Below are positions 19,829-28,336 of a stretch of 64,000 bases of DNA, one piece after another. Each line of letters begins with the position of its first letter. Position 1 is the first letter of the stretch. The stretch comes from Aquirufa rosea (GTDB taxonomy: Bacteria; Bacteroidota; Bacteroidia; Cytophagales; Spirosomataceae): assembly GCF_004118285.1 (NCBI RefSeq), contig NZ_SDHY01000008.1, forward strand, positions 1-64,000, given 5' to 3'. A program made the position numbers and the translations under genes. The notes below the pieces were generated by a model. It was not told the DNA's origin. It was given only the letters and a program-made list of their open reading frames with translations, and made no database searches.

Positions 19829-21017
19829 ATATCCATTTTTGAAGTAAATCAACCAACTCCTCCGCTATCTGCGATTTAGATTTTAAGGACAACAAATGAC
19901 GCTCTCCTTTGGCAGAATAGACCTGTACCTGATTGGTAGATGTTCCGAAACCAGCTCCAGGAACTTTCAAGGAATTTAAAACAATCGCGTCTAAGTGTTT
20001 ATTTTGAAGTTTTTCCAAGGCATGGGCCTCCTCATTTTCTGTCTCTAAAGCAAAACCTACTACATACTGATTGGATTTTTTTTGTTTTCCCAAACTAGCC
20101 AAAATATCATTCGTCTTCTCCAAATGAATTACCCATTCCTCCTCCTTCTTTTTAATTTTTTCAGGAGCGATTTGCCAAGGTCTATAATCAGCAACAGCTG
20201 CCGCCATAATGGTCAGATCCGCATCCAAAAATTCTTGATGACAAGCTTGTTCCATTTCATACGCCGATAGAACTGGTATACATTTTATCCCAGAAAACTT
20301 CGGTTTCAATGCCGTCGGCCCTAAAACTAGGCTCACATCAGCCCCTAGCATATAACATGCTTCAGCTAAGGAAATACCCATTTTACCAGAAGAATAATTG
20401 GAAATATAGCGAACGGGATCAATGGCTTCTTGGGTTGGACCAGCACTTATCAGGACTTTTTTCCCTTGCCAACCCTTGTCCCTACCAACTAGCTCCGTTA
20501 GCTTCATTAATATTTCCTCCGGTTCAGCCATACGTCCTTCGCCTTCCAAACCACTAGCCAAAAAACCAGAATTCACTGAAATGACATGATTTCCATAAGC
20601 TTGCAAACTGCGTAAATTCTGCTGCGTAGATGGATGTTTATACATATCCTCGTCCATGGCAGGGGCTATCAACACAGGACAGCGAGCAGACAAATAGGTG
20701 GCTATAACCATGTTATCACATTGGCCATTAACCATTTTACTCAAAGTATTACAAGTTGCTGGCGCAATGACAAAGGCATCTGCCCAAAGACCTAATTCCA
20801 CATGGTTATTCCAAGTATTGTTTTCATGAAAATCAATCCAAACAGGATGATTGGAAAAGGTGGAGAGTACTAAAGGAGAAACAAAGTCTTTGGCTGCATT
20901 GGTCATAACGACACGGACTTCAGCCCCATTTTTTTTAAGTAATCGAACCAAAAGTATGGCCTTATAGGCAGCAATACTAGCACTAATTCCGACAATGATT
21001 TTTTTACCCTGTAACAT
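19827..21017 (-). CDS. coaBC: Bifunctional phosphopantothenoylcysteine decarboxylase / phosphopantothenate-cysteine ligase
   Basis: A fused enzyme for two CoA steps: joining cysteine to phosphopantothenate (C-terminal CoaB) and decarboxylating the product (N-terminal CoaC flavoprotein). CoaC begins with KKIIVGISASIAAYKA and contains the active-site loop PAMDEDMY. CoaB begins with KVLISAGPTQEAIDPVRYIS and has SNYSSGKMG and the lysine-rich loop EKIKKK. I place the start at the ATG at 21017, which gives a protein of 396 residues beginning MLQGKKIIVG. The 13 extra in-frame codons up to 21056 have no family character. It is divergent from panC, 69 bases away. Confidence 0.93.
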   Translation of the reverse strand: MLQGKKIIVGISASIAAYKAILLVRLLKKNGAEVRVVMTNAAKDFVSPLVLSTFSNHPVWIDFHENNTWNNHVELGLWADAFVIAPATCNTLSKMVNGQCDNMVIATYLSARCPVLIAPAMDEDMYKHPSTQQNLRSLQAYGNHVISVNSGFLASGLEGEGRMAEPEEILMKLTELVGRDKGWQGKKVLISAGPTQEAIDPVRYISNYSSGKMGISLAEACYMLGADVSLVLGPTALKPKFSGIKCIPVLSAYEMEQACHQEFLDADLTIMAAAVADYRPWQIAPEKIKKKEEEWVIHLEKTNDILASLGKQKKSNQYVVGFALETENEEAHALEKLQNKHLDAIVLNSLKVPGAGFGTSTNQVQVYSAKGERHLLSLKSKSQIAEELVDLLQKWI

Positions 21018-21086
21018 AGCATTGGAAAAGGTCGGCAAGTAACGAAATTTGCACAAAATAAGGTAATTTTAGGCCTAAATTCGACC

Positions 21087-21965
21087 ATGAAGATATTTGA
21101 AACAAAACAGGCATTGCAAGATTTCATCGATGAACATCGGTCGAAAAATGACCTTATTGGATTTGTGCCAACCATGGGTGCTTTGCATGAAGGTCATTTA
21201 TCACTCATAGAGAAGTCTAAGGAACAAAGTGCCGTTACAGTTTGTAGTATATTCATCAATCCCACCCAATTCAATGACCCCAAGGATTTTGAAAAGTATC
21301 CGAAAACAATCAAAGAGGACTTACAAAAACTAGAATTAGCTGGCTGTGAGGCCGTCTTTCTTCCACCCGTTTCAGAAATGTATCCTGAAGGAATGCATCA
21401 ATTACCACATTATCCCTTGGGTAGATTGGAGGAGCTTTGGGAGGGGGCACATCGTCCAGGACATTTTCAAGGTGTCTGTGTGATTGTGCATCGTCTGTTG
21501 GAAGCTGTTCGACCAGATTTGCTATTTATGGGAAGTAAAGATTTTCAGCAGGTAGCGGTCATTCGACAATTATTAGCTCAATATTCATTTAAACCAACCA
21601 TAGAATTAATCTCATGTGAAACCGTTCGTGAGACGAGTGGTTTAGCGATGAGTAGTAGAAATGTTCGACTTAGCCCTGAACAAAAGATCCAAGCCTTGGC
21701 TATTTATCATGGTTTTGATAAGATTCAAAAAGCCATACAAGAACAAATAACTTGCAGTACAAAAGAATTAGAGCGACAATTTGCTCAACAATTATTGGAT
21801 GCGGGCTTTGAATCCGTGGATTACATTGCCTTTGCGGACCCTGAAAGCCTAGAACCTATCTCTGATCTCTCTCAAACCTTTGTTGTATTAGTTGCGGCCT
21901 TTATAGGAGGCGTTAGATTAATCGACAATCAACTATTTTATCATGAGCTACCTAAAGGAGTTTAA
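21087..21965 (+). CDS. panC: Pantothenate synthetase
   Basis: A 292-residue cytoplasmic enzyme joining pantoate and beta-alanine with ATP to make pantothenate. The nucleotidyl-transferase motif [16 protein letters not shown] (residues 25-40) contains His34 and His37 of the HxGH-type site. Family sequence MGSKDFQQ replaces the more common [18 protein letters not shown] is the second signature. It overlaps panB by 23 bases, so the two are coupled. Confidence 0.95.
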   Translation: MKIFETKQALQDFIDEHRSKNDLIGFVPTMGALHEGHLSLIEKSKEQSAVTVCSIFINPTQFNDPKDFEKYPKTIKEDLQKLELAGCEAVFLPPVSEMYPEGMHQLPHYPLGRLEELWEGAHRPGHFQGVCVIVHRLLEAVRPDLLFMGSKDFQQVAVIRQLLAQYSFKPTIELISCETVRETSGLAMSSRNVRLSPEQKIQALAIYHGFDKIQKAIQEQITCSTKELERQFAQQLLDAGFESVDYIAFADPESLEPISDLSQTFVVLVAAFIGGVRLIDNQLFYHELPKGV

Positions 21966-22758
21966 AAAAATCACGACTCAAAGTTTACAAATCATGAAAA
22001 AGCAAGGGGAAAAAATCTCCATGCTAACCTGCTACGATTATTCCATGGCTAGGCTTTTAGATCAAGCCGGGGTTGATGTTCTTTTGGTGGGAGATAGTGC
22101 CAGCAATGTCATGGCAGGTCATGAAACCACCCTTCCAATAACACTGGACCAAATGATATACCATGCCCAATGTGTGGTTAGAGGAACGGATAGAGCTTTG
22201 GTGTTGGTAGACTTACCTTTCGGTTCCTATCAGTCAAACAGTGAAATAGCCCTATCCTCGGCCATTCGTATCATGAAAGAAACAGGGGCTCATGCCATTA
22301 AATTGGAAGGTGGACATGAAGTAATAGATAGTATAAAGAAAATTGTTAGGGCCGGGATACCGGTGATGGGGCACTTGGGTTTAACTCCTCAAAGTATCTA
22401 CCAATTTGGCTCTTATGGTGTTAGAGCAAAAGAAGAGACTGAAGCCAATTTGCTATTAGATGAAGCAAAAATGTTGGAGGAAGCGGGTTGTTTTGGAATA
22501 GTATTGGAAAAAATACCTGCGGAATTAGCCAAAAGAGTAAGCCAAAGCCTACATATCCCTAGCATTGGAATAGGTGCTGGCAAAGATTGCGATGGGCAAG
22601 TTTTGGTCATGCACGACATGTTAGGTATAAACACGGAATTTACACCTAGATTTCTTCGTCGTTATCTCAATTTAGGAGAATTAATTCCTCAAGCTGTAAA
22701 GAACTACGTAGCTGATGTGAAAAATCAAGATTTCCCGAATGAGTCAGAATCGTATTAA
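21943..22758 (+). CDS. panB: 3-methyl-2-oxobutanoate hydroxymethyltransferase
   Basis: This 271-residue TIM-barrel enzyme adds a hydroxymethyl group from methylene-tetrahydrofolate to 2-ketoisovalerate, giving ketopantoate, the first step of pantothenate synthesis. Visible signatures are [17 protein letters not shown], the metal-ligand region [24 protein letters not shown] and [18 protein letters not shown]. It overlaps panC at its 5' end and its stop overlaps the convergent panD stop by four bases. Ketopantoate reductase (panE) is not in the cluster. Confidence 0.95.
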   Translation: MSYLKEFKKITTQSLQIMKKQGEKISMLTCYDYSMARLLDQAGVDVLLVGDSASNVMAGHETTLPITLDQMIYHAQCVVRGTDRALVLVDLPFGSYQSNSEIALSSAIRIMKETGAHAIKLEGGHEVIDSIKKIVRAGIPVMGHLGLTPQSIYQFGSYGVRAKEETEANLLLDEAKMLEEAGCFGIVLEKIPAELAKRVSQSLHIPSIGIGAGKDCDGQVLVMHDMLGINTEFTPRFLRRYLNLGELIPQAVKNYVADVKNQDFPNESESY

Positions 22759-23105
22759 GCCAAACGATTGTTTGCGTTGGGGAAAATGACAGTCGGCTTA
22801 AATGTCTTGGCCATTTCAAAGTCCATTAAGGCGTAAGAAATAATGATGACAATATCTCCAACAACAGCTTTTCTTGCGGCAGGACCATTTAGGCAAATGA
22901 TGCCTGAGCCTCGTTCTCCTTTAATTAAATAAGTTTCTATACGTTCACCGTTATTGACATTGACTACTTGAATTTTTTCATGTTCAAGCATGTTGGCGGC
23001 ATCCATTAAATCGGCGTCCATGGTAAGACTTCCCACATAATCAATATTGGCTTCCGTAACCGTGGCGCGATGAACTTTGGATTTTAAAATTTGAATTTGA
23101 TACAC
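22755..23105 (-). CDS. panD: Aspartate 1-decarboxylase
   Basis: A 116-residue pyruvoyl enzyme that makes beta-alanine from aspartate for PanC. Self-cleavage should occur between Gly25 and Ser26 in YVGSLTMD, turning Ser26 into the pyruvoyl group. Other signatures are [13 protein letters not shown] at the start, [10 protein letters not shown], and [13 protein letters not shown]. It is the only member of the cluster besides coaBC on the minus strand, convergent with panB and divergent from coaX. Confidence 0.95.
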   Translation of the reverse strand: MYQIQILKSKVHRATVTEANIDYVGSLTMDADLMDAANMLEHEKIQVVNVNNGERIETYLIKGERGSGIICLNGPAARKAVVGDIVIIISYALMDFEMAKTFKPTVIFPNANNRLA

Positions 23106-23127
23106 AGTAATGGTTTTTGAGAGTGCA

Positions 23128-23158
23128 CAAATTTACGAAAAAGAATAGCTTAACTTTG
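23128..23158. promoter_or_regulatory. Divergent -7 elements for panD and coaX
   Basis: On the minus strand TAAATTTG (23135 to 23128) is an exact -7 element for panD, about 23 bases before its start. On the plus strand TAACTTTG at 23151-23158 is an exact -7 element for coaX, about 17 bases before its start. Neither has a well-spaced TTG at -33. The two genes are 69 bases apart, so these are plausible back-to-back promoters. Confidence 0.45.
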
Positions 23159-23174
23159 TTAACAAATCTAATGA

Positions 23175-23903
23175 ATGATGGTACTTTGCTTGGATTTCGG
23201 TAACTCATTAATGAAATATGCCTGGCTAGACGAGGCAAGGTTTCTTGAAGGTGGAACAATAGAAAACTTGAATCTCCAATCAGTGACTAAAATTTGCAAG
23301 AGACATGAAATCGATTCCATCATATTAAGTTCTGTGATTCATGTGTCCGAGGAAATCATTCGGGCATTAAATAAATGGGCTCCACTCCATTTACTAAGCA
23401 CCCAATCCAATACACGAATTGATTATCCTTTATATGACAAATCCACATTAGGCGTAGATAGAATTGCGCTGGTGGAAGGAGCGGAATTACTATACCCAGG
23501 AAATAACCATTTCAGTATCTGCTTAGGCACTTGTATTACATATAACTGGGTAAAAGATGGTAAGTTTAAGGCTGGCGCTATTAGCCCAGGACTAATGTTG
23601 CGCACTAAGTCCATGAATAACTATACCGCACATTTACCCCTAATTACTCCTCAATTAGATTTCCCTAATTTGGGACAAGATACTCCAAGTAATCTGTTAG
23701 CCGGCACCATGCATGGCATGCTTTTAGAAATCAAAGGATATATCAATGAAATTCGAGAAAAAGACCCCTCAATTTCTATATTGATATGCGGAGGAGATGC
23801 CCCCTATTTTCTGGATAAGTTAAAAGAATGTGCCGTTCAATATGAGCCCCATTTGATTTGGAAAGGTTTATATGCATTGGCTAAGCTAAATGTAAAGTCT
23901 TAA
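23175..23903 (+). CDS. coaX: Type III pantothenate kinase
   Basis: A 242-residue cytoplasmic kinase of the acetate/sugar kinase (ASKHA) fold that phosphorylates pantothenate, the first committed CoA step. The phosphate loop is LDFGNS with Asp7; the GVDR motif is at 93-96; GTCITYN at 118-124 takes the place of the GTA-type motif; GAISPG follows. There is no link to the type I or II kinases. Either of the first two codons (both ATG) may be the start. It lies next to panD and precedes a non-coding region with two palindromes. Confidence 0.92.
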   Translation: MMVLCLDFGNSLMKYAWLDEARFLEGGTIENLNLQSVTKICKRHEIDSIILSSVIHVSEEIIRALNKWAPLHLLSTQSNTRIDYPLYDKSTLGVDRIALVEGAELLYPGNNHFSICLGTCITYNWVKDGKFKAGAISPGLMLRTKSMNNYTAHLPLITPQLDFPNLGQDTPSNLLAGTMHGMLLEIKGYINEIREKDPSISILICGGDAPYFLDKLKECAVQYEPHLIWKGLYALAKLNVKS

Positions 23904-23921
23904 TTCCGTGGCTCTCATCTC

Positions 23922-23954
23922 AACGCTGTTAAGGTTTTAAACCTTGACAGCGTT
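23922..23954. repeat. 33-bp palindromic repeat, copy 1
   Basis: AACGCTGTTAAGGTTT (23922-23937) and AAACCTTGACAGCGTT (23939-23954) pair over 16 positions, with one G-T type mismatch, around a single central T. A second copy of the same length and design lies at 24090-24122. The hairpin could serve as a terminator for coaX, but its real identity is probably a dispersed REP-like element. Confidence 0.7.
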
Positions 23955-24089
23955 AAGCAAATCTACCTCATTTGACATACAAAACTCATCAAAATACTGA
24001 TAGAATTTCAAAATTATCAACTGATTTATTTTCACCGAAAAATACCAACAAGTCGATTGGCTTGAGAAATTAAAAATCGCAAATTTACC

Positions 24090-24122
24090 AACGTTGTCAA
24101 GGTTTAAAACCTTGACAACGTT
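24090..24122. repeat. 33-bp palindromic repeat, copy 2
   Basis: AACGTTGTCAAGGTTT (24090-24105) pairs perfectly over 16 bases with AAACCTTGACAACGTT (24107-24122) around a central A. It differs from copy 1 at a few positions that mostly keep pairing, which suggests selection for the hairpin. The 135 bases between the copies and the stretch up to 24208 show no gene. Confidence 0.7.
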
Positions 24123-24208
24123 ATGATAAGATTTAATCATAGTTTAACAGCCCCCTAATATAAGCCTCTGAAAATCAACGTAGTTTTGAAACTGAAAAAC
24201 TACGCAAC

Positions 24209-25009
24209 ATGAGCGTTAACCACCAACCCACTTATAAGACCATCGTTATTTCCGACTTACATTTAGGAAGTAAAGGCGCGAAAGCCAAAGAGGTCAATGA
24301 ATTTCTAAAAGCCTATTCCTGCCACCAACTCATACTAAATGGCGATATCATCGATGGTTGGCAATTAAAAAAAGGAGGCGAATGGAAAAAAAAGCATACT
24401 AGCTTCTTCCGAACAGTACTAAAAATGATGGATCGCTGGGATACAGAGGTCATTTACCTGAGAGGTAATCATGATGATTTCTTAGATCAAATCATTCCCT
24501 TAAAAATCGGTAGGCAGTTTTCCGTCCGAAGAGACTATACCTTAAAAACCTTTGGAAAAAAATACCTGATTACCCACGGTGATATCTTTGATAGCATCAC
24601 TAGCCAAATGAAATGGTTAGCGTATTTAGGGGATATGGGATACACATTTTTATTGTGGGTCAACAAATGGTACAATTACCATCGAGAAAGACAAGGAAAG
24701 CCCTATTATTCCTTGTCGCAAACCATCAAGCAAAAAGTTAAAGCGGCCGTTAATTTCATATCTGACTTTGAAGAAAAGCTCGTTGAACTAGCCATCGCCC
24801 AAGAAGCAGATGGCATTATTTGCGGACACATACATAAGGCAGAAATCAAACAAATTAATGGCATAGCCTACATGAATTCGGGGGATTGGGTAGAATCATT
24901 AACTGCCCTGGTAGAAACCCATCAAGGGGAATGGCAAATCGTTCAGTATCCTGATTTTGATCTCAAATCTGAATTAAAAGAAATCTTAAGCGAGCCTTTA
25001 AGCCTCTAA
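24209..25009 (+). CDS. Metallophosphoesterase, LpxH-like (UDP-2,3-diacylglucosamine diphosphatase family)
   Basis: A 266-residue calcineurin-like phosphoesterase. Metal-binding motifs are complete: ISDLHLGS (Asp16, His18), NGDIIDG (Asp46), RGNHDD near residue 90, THGDIFD, and GHIHKAE near the C-terminus. The family includes LpxH, which hydrolyses UDP-diacylglucosamine in lipid A synthesis. Similar Bacteroidota proteins are annotated this way although several may act on other lipids. The next gene, one base after its stop, is a glycosyltransferase, so the pair may make or remodel a glycolipid. The true substrate cannot be read from sequence. Confidence 0.75.
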   Translation: MSVNHQPTYKTIVISDLHLGSKGAKAKEVNEFLKAYSCHQLILNGDIIDGWQLKKGGEWKKKHTSFFRTVLKMMDRWDTEVIYLRGNHDDFLDQIIPLKIGRQFSVRRDYTLKTFGKKYLITHGDIFDSITSQMKWLAYLGDMGYTFLLWVNKWYNYHRERQGKPYYSLSQTIKQKVKAAVNFISDFEEKLVELAIAQEADGIICGHIHKAEIKQINGIAYMNSGDWVESLTALVETHQGEWQIVQYPDFDLKSELKEILSEPLSL

Positions 25010-25010
25010 C

Positions 25011-26198
25011 ATGGGAAAATTTATATTTACCGTTCAAGGAGAAGGCAGGGGGCATTTGACCCAAGCCATCTCACTCAGTCAAATCGCCCAAGAGGCTGGC
25101 CATGAAATAGTTGGATATGCCGTAGGATCCACCCAAAATCGGAAAATACCAAGCTTTTTTACCGAATTCATTGGTGACAAACCGTTGATCCAATATGAAA
25201 GCCCTTCTATTTGTTATGGGAATGGGAAGGCTGTGCAAGTGGGTAAAACGGCATTACAAGCATTTACCAAGTTTAAGACTTATTGGAATAGTGCTTCTGA
25301 ACTAGCTAAGTTTATAGAAGAATATACTCCTGATGGCATCATCAATTTTTATGAATCCATAACAGGGCTACACCAATGGAGAACGGGAGCGAAAATACCC
25401 TGCCTTTCTATTGGTCATCAATATTTATTATTGAATCGACACTTTGAAAGTATTCCAGAGAAGAAAATAGACCAATTCTTCCTAAATCTGAACACCCAAA
25501 TAACCAGTATAGGCTCGAAGAAAAAATTAGGGCTCTCCTTCTTACCCTTAGAAAATGACTTGGCCAGAAATATTGAGGTGGTTCCTCCTTTGTTACGAAA
25601 GGAAGTAAAAGACTTGAAAGCCTATTCCGGTCAACGTTGGTTAGCCTATTTGACTCATTTCCGTTTAGCGGAAGATATCATGGCCTGGTCTGAAAAAAAC
25701 CCCGATGTTCAATTGGATTGTTTTTGGGATCACCCAACACATAAGGATATTTTTATACATTCAGACAATCTAACTTTTCATCCTATAAATGCAGAAAAGT
25801 ATTTAGAGAAAATGGCCCAATGTACAGGGCTCATTTCCACAGCTGGTTTTGAATCCATTGCTGAAGTAATGTTTCTAGGAAAGCCCGCCATGATGGTGCC
25901 AGTACCTAATCACATTGAACAAATGATTAATGCTTTTGATGCCTCTCGTGCAGGTGCAGGAATTGCCGCTAATAGCTTTGACCTTCAAATATTTAAGGCC
26001 TATCAAGAGCAACACGTCACAGATTATACGCATTATCAAGATTGGATACAAGAATCTGCCAAACTCATGGACTTTCACTTGAGGGATTTGATTGAACCGA
26101 AGCCCCATAGAAAGAATAGCTGGAAATCATTTCTTACGAAAAGAATCCATATCGCCTGGCCAAAAAACAATGGTAGATTATCCATGCCAAAAGTATAA
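25011..26198 (+). CDS. Glycosyltransferase, GT-B fold (MGT/GT28-like)
   Basis: A 395-residue protein starting with FIFTVQGEGRGHLTQAISLS, the glycine-rich N-terminal motif of GT-B enzymes related to MurG and diacylglycerol glycosyltransferases. The C-terminal half has the donor-site pattern GLISTAGFESIAEVMFLGKP followed by PVPNHIEQ, typical of the family. There is no signal peptide, so it acts at the cytoplasmic membrane face. It is translated almost directly after the metallophosphoesterase gene. I infer a role in glycolipid synthesis; the sugar and acceptor are unknown. Confidence 0.7.
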   Translation: MGKFIFTVQGEGRGHLTQAISLSQIAQEAGHEIVGYAVGSTQNRKIPSFFTEFIGDKPLIQYESPSICYGNGKAVQVGKTALQAFTKFKTYWNSASELAKFIEEYTPDGIINFYESITGLHQWRTGAKIPCLSIGHQYLLLNRHFESIPEKKIDQFFLNLNTQITSIGSKKKLGLSFLPLENDLARNIEVVPPLLRKEVKDLKAYSGQRWLAYLTHFRLAEDIMAWSEKNPDVQLDCFWDHPTHKDIFIHSDNLTFHPINAEKYLEKMAQCTGLISTAGFESIAEVMFLGKPAMMVPVPNHIEQMINAFDASRAGAGIAANSFDLQIFKAYQEQHVTDYTHYQDWIQESAKLMDFHLRDLIEPKPHRKNSWKSFLTKRIHIAWPKNNGRLSMPKV

Positions 26199-26293
26199 TT
26201 CCGCGCTTTTCACTTATTCTATTTCAAATTATAAGCGATTACTAGCTATTCGCATTCTATTTTAAGAACTTTGTGCTCTCATCAATTCATTGC

Positions 26294-26671
26294 ATGATTA
26301 AGCCCTGGATCTATCTGTTTATTGCCTCCATTTTTGAAACTGGATGGACATTTTCTTTAAAGTTCATGAGCTTTGGAAGGTTAAAAGATGCTTTTCAGCA
26401 ATATTCCCTTATTTCTAAAGAATTTAGTGCTGAATTCATTCCTTTGTTGGGCTATATATTTTTTGGAGTGGCCAATATTTATTGTTTATCTGTAGCCTTC
26501 AAAGATATACCTACCGCTACTGCTTTGGCTGTTTGGACAGCTTGTTCCCTCATTTTGGTCAAACTTTTTGATGTGCTTTATTTCAAAACCCCTACCAATT
26601 TAGTTGAAGTATTTTTTATGAGTCTTATCGTCATTGGCATCATCGGTTTAAAGAAATTTGCGGCAAGCTAA
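26294..26671 (+). CDS. Small multidrug resistance (SMR) family transporter
   Basis: A four-helix membrane protein of about 125 residues from ATG 26294 (MIKPWIYLFIASIFETGWTF). The conserved membrane Glu of SMR proteins sits in ASIFETGWT, residue 14 in this numbering. The pattern DIPTATALAVWTACSLI matches the second conserved loop of the family. A GTG seven codons further upstream is possible but less likely. SMR proteins export guanidinium, quaternary ammonium or other cationic compounds by proton antiport as dimers. No partner gene is adjacent, so it is either a homodimer or works with a distant partner. Confidence 0.8.
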   Translation: MIKPWIYLFIASIFETGWTFSLKFMSFGRLKDAFQQYSLISKEFSAEFIPLLGYIFFGVANIYCLSVAFKDIPTATALAVWTACSLILVKLFDVLYFKTPTNLVEVFFMSLIVIGIIGLKKFAAS

Positions 26672-26678
26672 TCAAACA

Positions 26679-26705
26679 AAAAGACCGAGTAAAACTCGGC
26701 CTTTT
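26679..26705. terminator. Bidirectional hairpin terminator between SMR gene and susD
   Basis: AAAAGACCGAG and CTCGGCCTTTT form a stem with one A-C mismatch and a short A-rich loop. A- and T-rich tracts flank it on both sides. It lies between convergent genes, eight bases after the SMR stop and 24 bases from the susD stop, so it can serve both strands. Confidence 0.8.
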
Positions 26706-26728
26706 ATGATGACAATTTTAAATATATT

Positions 26729-28327
26729 CTACTTCATCAACCACATAATGTCATTAATATCATCTGTGCCATTAAATTGACTTTGAATAGCCGCTTTATA
26801 ATTAGTCGCGTTTGTCGTTCTTTCTGTAGTGGGGTAAATCCATCTAACCGCTATTCTACCTGAATTACCATTACCCACTCCCACATCAAACTTAGGGAAT
26901 CCCGTTCTCCTCCAGTTGAAATAAGCTTCCATTCCTGAGTTCATAAAAAAGGCCAAATATTTCTGTGAAACTATCTGCTCAATCGCTTTACTAGCATCAA
27001 ATTTTACGCTAGCTTGAGCATAATAATCGGCAAAAGAATAATCAATTACATAATTTACCTGATCTGCGGCAGCCATAGATCCTGTTTTAGAATAAGTCAT
27101 GGTAATTGCCCCATCCTTGATTCCGTAAAATCCTTGAGAAGCTTGAATCCCTTTTTTATACCAATCTTCAGCTGATCCAGTAGCCCAACCTCTAGCGATA
27201 CCTTCCGCGATATTAAAGCATAATTCAGGATATCCAGCGATAAAAGTATTTTCTGCTGTATAGTTTTTGTAGTAGCGATTTCTGTTTTGAAAAGAGTATT
27301 TACCAGGTGCAAAACCTGCTCCATTATTTACTCCTGCTTTATCCGACATATCAGCTAAATCTTCCGCAGAACTAGCTCCTACGTAAGCAGAATAATCCGA
27401 AGGTAATTTACCCGATTTCAATTCAAATCCTGCAGGCTCACAAGTAACCATAACACGAGGATCTCTCAAACGTGATAGCAAATTAACATATGCGGCTGCC
27501 ATATTTTGACGTGTAGCATCAAAACCAAAATTATCTGGATTTGAAGGATATTTATTGAAGTTATTCCACTTAAATTCCAAATTATCCGCCATGGAAGTCA
27601 TCAAAGGGTATTTACTAGGATTACTTATCATCTCGGCAAATTTAGCCTTTACTCCTAAATCTGCATCCAACTCTTTCTTTGAAAGTGTAATCAACACACG
27701 TAAACGATACGCATTTACGGCCTTTTGCCATTTCTTCAAATCCCCATTATAATAAACATCACCTGAAATAGATTCTCCTTTCGTTATTAAACTAGCTAAA
27801 TCTGAATTGGCATCATCTAACCACTTTAAAATCTGTATGTAAATGGCTTTCTGTGAATCATATTTAGGAGCTATTCCATTGATACCATTCAAAGCTTCAG
27901 TCAAAGGCAAATCTCCTACGCGTTTTGACATTTGATCATAAAAATAGGCTCTAAAAAACTTACCTAAAGCAGAATAAGCATTTAAGTCAGCTAAACCAGC
28001 ACGCTTAGCTTCTTCCTCCATTTTAACAACGTTTTTAAGCGTTGTGAATTGATTTGGCATTTGACCAAAGGTATATTCATTAGTCGCATAATAATTATAG
28101 TTGGAACAATAAAACTGGTTCCATCGCATCTCCGCACTGAATGGTCGACCGTTATCATTGAACATACTATAAGCAACTCCCTGGAATACCAAAGAAGCAG
28201 GAACATGTACAGGTCTGTTGGTATCCAACTCCAACTGATCAAAAGGTTTTTCACAACTACTCAATGTGACCATTACCAGGCCTAAAAAAGCAATGATATA
28301 TTGTTTCATTTTCATTTTCTTTATCAT
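26729..28327 (-). CDS. SusD/RagB-family outer-membrane lipoprotein
   Basis: A 532-residue surface lipoprotein of the SusD type. The signal peptide ends in the lipobox TLSSC with Cys25 as the lipidated residue, followed by EKPFDQLELDTNRP. The N-terminal helices (GKFFRAYFYDQMSKRVGDLP) match the TPR-like repeats of SusD-like group 2. SusD proteins form the lid over the SusC channel and bind the substrate. Its gene follows susC after nine bases, in one operon. The divergent operon holds phosphonate-degrading enzymes, so I infer a phosphonate-bearing substrate rather than an ordinary glycan. No glycosidase gene is present in the locus. Confidence 0.9.
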   Translation of the reverse strand: MIKKMKMKQYIIAFLGLVMVTLSSCEKPFDQLELDTNRPVHVPASLVFQGVAYSMFNDNGRPFSAEMRWNQFYCSNYNYYATNEYTFGQMPNQFTTLKNVVKMEEEAKRAGLADLNAYSALGKFFRAYFYDQMSKRVGDLPLTEALNGINGIAPKYDSQKAIYIQILKWLDDANSDLASLITKGESISGDVYYNGDLKKWQKAVNAYRLRVLITLSKKELDADLGVKAKFAEMISNPSKYPLMTSMADNLEFKWNNFNKYPSNPDNFGFDATRQNMAAAYVNLLSRLRDPRVMVTCEPAGFELKSGKLPSDYSAYVGASSAEDLADMSDKAGVNNGAGFAPGKYSFQNRNRYYKNYTAENTFIAGYPELCFNIAEGIARGWATGSAEDWYKKGIQASQGFYGIKDGAITMTYSKTGSMAAADQVNYVIDYSFADYYAQASVKFDASKAIEQIVSQKYLAFFMNSGMEAYFNWRRTGFPKFDVGVGNGNSGRIAVRWIYPTTERTTNATNYKAAIQSQFNGTDDINDIMWLMK

Positions 28328-28336
28328 TTTAAAGGA

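Noticed and set aside
23937-24140. 67-codon minus-strand frame across the two palindromes
   Set aside because: It reads through a hairpin arm and through the second repeat, has no family character, and the region is better explained as repeats plus spacer.
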